In this document: piece after piece, positions 6,379 to 11,276 of the stretch
Numbering within the stretch: position 1 is the stretch's first letter
Layout: each line of letters begins with the position of its first letter
Position numbers and translations under genes: made by a program
Assembly (NCBI GenBank): GCA_020721385.1
Contig: DYMW01000053.1
Location: 1-11,276, forward strand
From: Sulfurovum sp.
Lineage (GTDB): Bacteria; Campylobacterota; Campylobacteria; Campylobacterales; Sulfurovaceae
DNA: 11,276 nucleotides
Direction of reading: 5' to 3'
Notes under the pieces: model-generated
Database searches by the model: none
Told to the model about the DNA's origin: nothing
Seen by the model: the letters and a program-made list of their open reading frames with translations, nothing else

Positions 6379-7842
6379 TTAATTTTCAATGGGAATTAAA
6401 AGCTGTGGATGTTTTTTTATCGATAAAAAGTAACGGCTAATTCGTGTAGAAAAGAAATTAAAAAGAGGTTTATCCATAATGGTTCGAGTAAATGGAGCGA
6501 TGTGTAAAATATCATCATGATTTCTTAGTTCGGTAATGGGATTGGCTTCTTTTTTGACAATATTTATTTTAAAATTGTAAAGTGTAGAGAGACTCTCATA
6601 GTGTTCAATAATTTTCTCTTTGTCTGAATAATCGCCTTCTGGATTAAAATCACACAAACTCAATTTTAGCCCCAATGTCTCTGCAATGTCAAATACTGAA
6701 CTTGAAAGCGATTCCATTTGAACTTCATCGCCCATTAAAATAACCGCTTCATTAATATTATAAATCGATTTTTCACCAAAAATGTAAATTGGTCGGGTTA
6801 TACCATAAAGATACTCTTTAAATTTGGTTTTAGTAAAAAGATTACGGTTGAGTAAAAAAAGACCAATATCCAATTGACTTATATCGTAATCAATGGTTTT
6901 GTAAATATCATTATTGTTTTCACTTATATTAATACTGATATACTCATTTTCCATCTTTTTCAACTCTTTTAACAACGAATAACTGTTTTGTGGCTGATAA
7001 AAGGTAAACCATTTTCGATTTTTACAAGAGATGAGTCGTATGGAAAGTTTGGTTTTTGAGAGTTGATTGCTTAAAAAAATTGCTTCATTAACCTGTAGGA
7101 GAATGTCTTCTCGTTTTTCATTCATATCAAGAATTAAATAGAGTGTTTTACCAAACGGTTCAGGAAATAACCCTTTTCGTTGGTTAATGGTTTTATAAAC
7201 TCCTTCCAACATAATGGGATTTCCAATCACAATTAACGTATCGTTGGGTTTAAGCATCATGGCATTGTTGGGGAAAATTTGTTTTTCTTTTCTATAAACA
7301 GCCACAATACGCCATTTTCGATGGGACAAAGAACCAATATGTCGATAAGCAAAACTGCTACCAAACGGAACCAATATCTCCATAATTTCTCCACGACCCA
7401 AACCAATATTTTTAGCAATCACAGGAACATTAGGAAGATACTCATAGAGATGTCCTGCCATTATCTCATTGATGTTTATAATACTAATGTTATCATCATC
7501 CTCATCATTTAAAGCAAAATCATCCCATCTGCTCACCAAAATAACCAATATTTTTTTATCAATCATTCTAATATTTTTAAAAGCATAAAGCGATTCATCT
7601 CTGTCTGTCATCACCACAAAAGCAATTGCAAACTCTATCTTATCCATAATTTTTTGAAGTCGCATATACGAGGTTGGATCGGTATTAATAAATTTAAAAT
7701 TCGATTTAGATGTTAAATTCATATTAAAATTATTATTTGGACAAACAATATAATAGTGATTGTCACCAATACGACTTTTACCCACCCATTCAACAAAATG
7801 TTTTGCCAGATTACCATTTGCGAGGATTAATATATTTTTCAT
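6379..7842 (-). CDS. Soluble TrkA/RCK-domain protein with uncharacterised C-terminal domain
   Basis: Protein of 487 residues with no membrane segment. Residues 1-140 look like an RCK-N (TrkA-N) Rossmann domain; the stretch NTDPTSYM...VVMTDRDESLYAFKNI fits the usual TDP and TDDDE pattern. The glycine motif is degenerate (LANGNLAKHF instead of GxGxxG), and the acidic residue expected after strand 2 is replaced in IVCPNN, so NAD(H) or nucleotide binding is doubtful. Residues about 150-215 resemble RCK-C, with MEILVPFGSSFAYRHIGSL and MMLKPNDTLIVIGNP. Residues about 230-487 form an alpha/beta region that I cannot assign; its pattern is faintly like a universal-stress fold. RCK proteins usually gate potassium transporters, but none is encoded here. 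It resembles the COG3400 group as I recall it. The start is supported by AAGAG seven bases upstream and a strong promoter 50 bp further back. A regulatory role is inference. Confidence 0.78.
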   Translation of the reverse strand: MKNILILANGNLAKHFVEWVGKSRIGDNHYYIVCPNNNFNMNLTSKSNFKFINTDPTSYMRLQKIMDKIEFAIAFVVMTDRDESLYAFKNIRMIDKKILVILVSRWDDFALNDEDDDNISIININEIMAGHLYEYLPNVPVIAKNIGLGRGEIMEILVPFGSSFAYRHIGSLSHRKWRIVAVYRKEKQIFPNNAMMLKPNDTLIVIGNPIMLEGVYKTINQRKGLFPEPFGKTLYLILDMNEKREDILLQVNEAIFLSNQLSKTKLSIRLISCKNRKWFTFYQPQNSYSLLKELKKMENEYISINISENNNDIYKTIDYDISQLDIGLFLLNRNLFTKTKFKEYLYGITRPIYIFGEKSIYNINEAVILMGDEVQMESLSSSVFDIAETLGLKLSLCDFNPEGDYSDKEKIIEHYESLSTLYNFKINIVKKEANPITELRNHDDILHIAPFTRTIMDKPLFNFFSTRISRYFLSIKKHPQLLIPIEN

Positions 7843-7864
7843 TTAACTCTTTTTTTTCAGTTTT

Positions 7865-7873
7865 TGATACAAT
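7865..7873 (+). promoter_or_regulatory. Extended -10 promoter of tgt
   Basis: TGATACAAT matches the extended -10 form TGnTAtAAT (TG at 7865-7866, hexamer TACAAT at 7868-7873). A run of eight T residues at 7850-7857 lies upstream, in keeping with the T-rich periodic upstream region of sigma-70 promoters in this phylum, which lack a firm -35. The predicted start is near 7880, giving a leader of about 30 nt before the tgt ATG. Confidence 0.55.
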
Positions 7874-7891
7874 ACGACTTGATGACTTTTT

Positions 7892-7897
7892 AAAGGA
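7892..7897 (+). promoter_or_regulatory. Ribosome binding site of tgt
   Basis: AAAGGA precedes the ATG at 7911 with a 13-base spacer, a little longer than ideal. It is the only purine-rich match ahead of the start that gives a family-length Tgt, and so supports 7911 over the upstream in-frame codon. Confidence 0.5.
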
Positions 7898-7899
7898 TA

Positions 7900-7908
7900 A
7901 TTATAACA
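7900..7908 (-). promoter_or_regulatory. Extended -10 promoter of the RCK-domain gene
   Basis: The minus strand reads TGTTATAAT, a perfect TGn plus TATAAT extended -10 (hexamer 7900-7905). The predicted start is near 7893, about 50 nt before the ATG at 7842. The element lies between the tgt Shine-Dalgarno and the tgt ATG, so this promoter overlaps the tgt leader and faces the tgt promoter. Confidence 0.6.
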
Positions 7909-7910
7909 CA

Positions 7911-9038
7911 ATGGATTTTCAGATAGATAAAACAGACGGTAAAGCAAGAGCTTGTACCATTAAAACCGCTCATTCAACGATTAAAACTCCTGTATTTATG
8001 CCCGTAGGAACTGTTGGTGCAGTTAAAGCCCTTGATGCTACTGATTTGGAAACTTTTATTCAACCCAGTATTATTTTAGGCAATACCTATCACCTCTATC
8101 TTCGTCCTGGTGATGAGGTTATTAATAAACTTGGAAAACTACAAGGTTTTACTCAGTTTCCTAAAAGTTTTTTAACCGACAGTGGTGGATTTCAAGCTTT
8201 TTCTTTATCAGACAATGTCAAAATAGATGAAAATGGTATCACCTTTAGAAGCCATATTGATGGAAGTTCACACTACTTTACCCCTAAAAAAGTTTTGGAT
8301 ATTCAATACAATTTGGGTTCAGACATTATGATGATACTCGATGACCTTGTAGCATTACCTGCCACGCAAGAGCGAATCAAAGCGAGTATCGAGCGAACGA
8401 CCCGTTGGGCTAAAGAATCCATTGAATATCACCGTGCCAATCAAAAAAAAGGATTGGGTTTAACTCAAAATATTTTTGCAATTATTCAAGGGGGAACCGA
8501 TAAAGCTTATAGAGAAAAATCGGCAAAAGAACTTTGTGCTTTACCCTATGATGGTTTTGCTATTGGTGGATTAAGTGTGGGTGAAAGCAATAAAGACATG
8601 TATGAAACCGTTGAGTGGACAACGCAGTTTATGCCCCAAAACAAACCACGTTATTTAATGGGTGTGGGAACGCCTGAAGATTTGGTTGAAAATGTGGCAC
8701 GTGGTGTTGATATGTTTGATTGTGTTATGCCTACTAGAAATGCACGAAATGGAACGCTTTTTACCTCTTATGGAAAAGTCAACATTAAAGCTGCACGGTA
8801 CAAAGAGGACAAAGAGTTTTTAGATTCTGAGTGTGGTTGTATGGTGTGTAAAACCTACTCCAAAGCCTATTTAAATCACCTCTTTAGAGCCAGAGAAATT
8901 ACCTACTTTAGACTTGGAACCATTCATAATTTATACTACTATCTTGATTTAATGAAACAAATGCGTTCAGCTATCGTAGAAGGAAGATTTGAATCCTTTA
9001 GAACAGAATTTTACCGTAAACGTGGTGTAGCAATATAA
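7911..9038 (+). CDS. tgt: Queuine/preQ1 tRNA-ribosyltransferase (tRNA-guanine transglycosylase)
   Basis: Cytosolic enzyme of 375 residues. It swaps guanine-34 of GUN-anticodon tRNAs (Asp, Asn, His, Tyr) for preQ1, the tRNA-bound step of queuosine synthesis. Asp90 in TDSGGFQ is the general acid/base, and Asp270 in MFDCVMPTRNARNG is the nucleophile. Zinc ligands are Cys308, Cys310, Cys313 (CGCMVC) and His339; their spacing from Asp270 equals that of the Zymomonas enzyme (D280, C318, C320, C323, H349). GGLSVGE and the substrate loop are intact. The frame is open back to 7737, but an ATG there would add 58 residues unlike Tgt and run antisense into the RCK gene. The ATG at 7911 gives the family's length, follows TAAAGGAT, and lies downstream of an extended -10. 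None of the preQ1-synthesis genes is in the window. It converges with glyS. Confidence 0.96.
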   Translation: MDFQIDKTDGKARACTIKTAHSTIKTPVFMPVGTVGAVKALDATDLETFIQPSIILGNTYHLYLRPGDEVINKLGKLQGFTQFPKSFLTDSGGFQAFSLSDNVKIDENGITFRSHIDGSSHYFTPKKVLDIQYNLGSDIMMILDDLVALPATQERIKASIERTTRWAKESIEYHRANQKKGLGLTQNIFAIIQGGTDKAYREKSAKELCALPYDGFAIGGLSVGESNKDMYETVEWTTQFMPQNKPRYLMGVGTPEDLVENVARGVDMFDCVMPTRNARNGTLFTSYGKVNIKAARYKEDKEFLDSECGCMVCKTYSKAYLNHLFRAREITYFRLGTIHNLYYYLDLMKQMRSAIVEGRFESFRTEFYRKRGVAI

Positions 9039-9056
9039 GGGAATTTTTCCCTTATA
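9034..9056. terminator. 10-bp perfect hairpin between convergent tgt and glyS
   Basis: Bases 9034-9043 (TATAAGGGAA) pair perfectly with 9047-9056 around a TTT loop, giving a GGG/CCC core. The left arm contains the tgt stop codon TAA (9036-9038). It fills nearly the whole 21-bp gap between two convergent genes, the usual place for a bidirectional terminator. No clean U-tract follows on either strand (ACCCTTAAA on plus, TTGCTACA on minus), so intrinsic termination may be weak, or the hairpin may mainly protect the 3' ends. Confidence 0.5.
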
Positions 9057-9059
9057 CCC

Positions 9060-11108
9060 TTAAATTGAAATCTCTTTAATGTCCGCAATTTCTCTAAACG
9101 AGTTATAAATCGAAGCTATCATGTTTTTTCTATTGTTTTTAATTGCTTCATCTTCTGCATTAACCATAACATCATCAAAATAGCTGTCCAATTTGGCTTT
9201 GAGTGCAAACATGGCGGTTAATTGCTCTTCATATCCTGTATACACTTTTTCCATGGTTGCCAAATAATCGGCATAAAGTTCATTTTCAATAGGCTCAACA
9301 AACAAAGCGGTATCCACCACAAGTTCTTGCTCTAAATTGACCTCTTTAGAGATGTTTGCCACCCGTTTAAAAGTAGAAAACTGCTCTTTAAAACTTTCAT
9401 GAGAAACAATGCTGTTGAGTGCTTTTACTTTTTTGGCAATTTCATTCACATCTTTTTCACCTGAATTTAATACCGCTGAAATAACCGATGGATTGGCATC
9501 AAGTGATTTATTGATTCGTTCAATAATAAATTCAACCAATTTTTCTCTGTCATAATCAGCGTACAATTCATCCAATAAAATAATTATTTCATCAATATTA
9601 AAAGCCAAATCATAAGCCGTTACCATACGTACAATACCATTAACCGCTCTACGCAATGCAAATGGGTCTTTTGAACCTGTTGGAATTTTACCAACCGAAA
9701 AGAGTCCAACCAAAGTATCCAGTTTAATCGACATGGCAACAATGGCTGAAAAGATGGATGATGGTAACTCTGCCCCCTCACCCAATGGGAAGTATTGCTC
9801 TTTAATTGCTGTGGCTACCAATGCATCTTTTCCCAATGCTTCGGCATAATATGATCCCATAAGCCCTTGAAGTTCCGTAAACTCATATACCATTTCAGAG
9901 GTCAAATCGGCTTTTGCCAATGCCACCGTTTCATCCATAAGGTCAATAAGTTCAGTGGCTGTTTTACCTGTTTCAATTTCAACCTGTTCAATATAGAGTG
10001 AAAGCAATTTTCCTGCAATGTTTTTTTCTCGGGCAATTTTATCTGCCAATGTTCCTAAACCATCCATAAAGGTGATTTTTTCAAGACCATTGGTGACCAA
10101 ACCTCGTTTTAAATCATTGTGATAAAAAAACAATCCATCTGACAACCGTGGTTTTAAAACACGTTCATTTCCTGCTATTACTTTACTATAATCATCAGTT
10201 ACGGCATTGGAAACCACCACAAACTTATTACTCAAAATGCCATTTTCAAACACAGGGAAATAACGTTGATGTTCTTTCATAGAAGCAATAATGGCTTCTG
10301 GTGGGAGTTCTAAAAAGAGTTCATCAAATCTTCCAAGCAACGCTTTTGGGTTTTCGGTAATGGCAACAATTTCATCGAGCAGAGATTGGTCTTTTTCTAT
10401 AGTAATGTTATGTTCTTTTTCTAACGCTTCAAACTCGGCTAAAATCGTTACTTCTCTTGCTTGTGGATATAAAGTTACTTTTCCATTAGCTAAAATGGTT
10501 TCATACTCTTCAATCGTTGGAACTTCTACAGCATCAAAATTAACCATACGGTGAACAAATGTTTTGTTGTTTGATTTTACACCAAAAAGTTCTGCATCAA
10601 TTATTTCACTACCCAAACGTACCTGTAACCAACGAATCGGACGAATAAATTCATCGGTTCGACTTCCCCAACGCATCATTTTCCCAAAACTCATTGACGT
10701 AACCCACTTTTGAATCATGGCTTCAAGCAGTTGCGATGTGGCTATTCCTCTTTGTTCTTGTTTATAGTAAAGCACCTCTTTACCATTTTTTTCAATACTA
10801 CCAAGTTCGCTAAAATCAACACCACATTTACGTGCAAACCCTTCCCCTGCTTGAGTTATTTCACCATTGCGTTTAGCAGCCATCATTGGTGGTCCAAAAA
10901 GTTCTATACTACTGTCTTCTTGTTTCAAAGGCATTATATTTTGTTTAATCACCAAACGACGAGGTGTATAGATAAATTCAAAAGGAGCGTCAAGTCGATA
11001 TTCCTCTAAAATATCTTTCCAAGATTTTTCAATGTTTTTTACAATTTTAAGTAATGGGATTGCTGGTAGTTCTTCTACTCCAATTTCGATAAGAAGTGAT
11101 TGTGTCAT
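9060..11108 (-). CDS. glyS: Glycine--tRNA ligase beta subunit
   Basis: Beta chain of the bacterial alpha2beta2 glycyl-tRNA synthetase, 682 residues (family about 670-700). The alpha subunit (GlyQ) carries aminoacylation chemistry, while beta contributes most of the tRNA binding. The N-terminal signature LLIEIGVEELPA is at 5-16. Further conserved stretches are WLQVRLG (160-166), KEHQRYFPVFENG (278-290), ERVLKPRLSDGLFFYHND (315-332), an HD-like helical region around 399-421 (DLTSEMVYEFTELQGLMGSYYA), and DPFALRRAVNGIVRM (481-495). The C-terminal anticodon-binding region ends with SYFDDVMVNAEDEAIKNNR (642-660). The ATG has AGGA eight bases upstream. glyQ is not adjacent; no gene lies between glyS and the right edge, so the subunits are apparently encoded apart. 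Nothing looks truncated or frameshifted. Confidence 0.97.
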   Translation of the reverse strand: MTQSLLIEIGVEELPAIPLLKIVKNIEKSWKDILEEYRLDAPFEFIYTPRRLVIKQNIMPLKQEDSSIELFGPPMMAAKRNGEITQAGEGFARKCGVDFSELGSIEKNGKEVLYYKQEQRGIATSQLLEAMIQKWVTSMSFGKMMRWGSRTDEFIRPIRWLQVRLGSEIIDAELFGVKSNNKTFVHRMVNFDAVEVPTIEEYETILANGKVTLYPQAREVTILAEFEALEKEHNITIEKDQSLLDEIVAITENPKALLGRFDELFLELPPEAIIASMKEHQRYFPVFENGILSNKFVVVSNAVTDDYSKVIAGNERVLKPRLSDGLFFYHNDLKRGLVTNGLEKITFMDGLGTLADKIAREKNIAGKLLSLYIEQVEIETGKTATELIDLMDETVALAKADLTSEMVYEFTELQGLMGSYYAEALGKDALVATAIKEQYFPLGEGAELPSSIFSAIVAMSIKLDTLVGLFSVGKIPTGSKDPFALRRAVNGIVRMVTAYDLAFNIDEIIILLDELYADYDREKLVEFIIERINKSLDANPSVISAVLNSGEKDVNEIAKKVKALNSIVSHESFKEQFSTFKRVANISKEVNLEQELVVDTALFVEPIENELYADYLATMEKVYTGYEEQLTAMFALKAKLDSYFDDVMVNAEDEAIKNNRKNMIASIYNSFREIADIKEISI

Positions 11109-11141
11109 GTGGGCGTTCCTAATATATTGAATGGTCTGCGT

Positions 11142-11147
11142 GTTATA
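11142..11147 (-). promoter_or_regulatory. Possible -10 element of glyS
   Basis: The minus strand carries TATAAC, one mismatch from TATAAT, with an A/T-rich stretch (11153-11165) upstream. It would place the start near 11135, about 27 nt before the glyS ATG, whose Shine-Dalgarno AGGA lies eight bases ahead. No -35 is evident and the call rests on position and hexamer only. Confidence 0.35.
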
Positions 11148-11276
11148 GACGCTATTTTTTTAATAATGCGATTTTATCCAAATCTTAATAAATGAGGGGT
11201 TAGCTTTGAAATTTGGGTTTTATTATGATTTTAAAAAATTGATATATTACTTATTGGTGATTTAAAACTATTCACG

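Noticed and set aside
7737..7910. 58-codon in-frame N-terminal extension of tgt.
   Set aside because: It lies antisense to the start of the RCK gene and upstream of the tgt promoter, lacks Tgt-like sequence, and would make the protein much longer than the family's usual 370-380 residues.
1..11276. Mobile elements, CRISPR repeats, attachment sites, tRNA or rRNA genes.
   Set aside because: No transposase or integrase reading frame, no regularly spaced repeats, and no cloverleaf or rRNA-like sequence was seen; the intergenic space is under 350 bp in total.

Overview
The window is an AT-rich stretch of housekeeping chromosome from a member of the Campylobacterota (Epsilonproteobacteria). The assignment rests on gene content: a BioV-type pimeloyl-ester esterase, an FtsH paralogue without its protease site, a soluble protein with TrkA/RCK domains, and separate alpha2beta2-type glycyl-tRNA synthetase. 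The order aroB / MscS-family / MiaB-like / FtsH-like next to tgt also matches what I remember of Campylobacter jejuni, but I could not check that here. I do not name a genus; a free-living relative such as Sulfurimonas or Arcobacter is plausible. I see no mobile element, CRISPR array, tRNA or rRNA gene.

Layout. Positions 7-6279 hold a very compact minus-strand operon, transcribed in the order aroB (shikimate pathway), an MscS-family channel with a large periplasmic coiled-coil part, mtaB (ms2t6A37 tRNA modification), an FtsH-like membrane AAA+ ATPase, and bioV (biotin precursor release). Its four junctions are a 1-nt overlap, a 0-nt gap, a 20-nt overlap and a 0-nt gap. A 99-bp gap (6280-6378) carries a possible operator-like dyad ahead of aroB. 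Upstream of that, on the same strand, lies a gene for an RCK-domain protein (6379-7842). It is divergent from tgt (7911-9038, plus strand, queuosine synthesis), and two good extended -10 elements face each other in the 68-bp gap between them. tgt converges on glyS (9060-11108, minus strand) across a 10-bp perfect hairpin. The last 168 bp hold the glyS leader and no convincing gene.

How the genes relate. Three products act on tRNA: Tgt at anticodon position 34, MtaB at position 37, and GlyRS beta in glycine charging. The others serve aromatic amino acid synthesis, biotin synthesis, osmotic protection and membrane protein handling. I infer co-expression of the five-gene operon from its spacing, not a single shared pathway.

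The most notable observation is the FtsH-like protein. Its ATPase motor looks intact, but the HExxH zinc site is replaced by YQSAK, so it is probably an unfoldase or chaperone rather than a protease. Second is the RCK protein, which has a degenerate nucleotide site, an unassigned C-terminal half and no transporter partner nearby. I found no wholly new multi-gene system.
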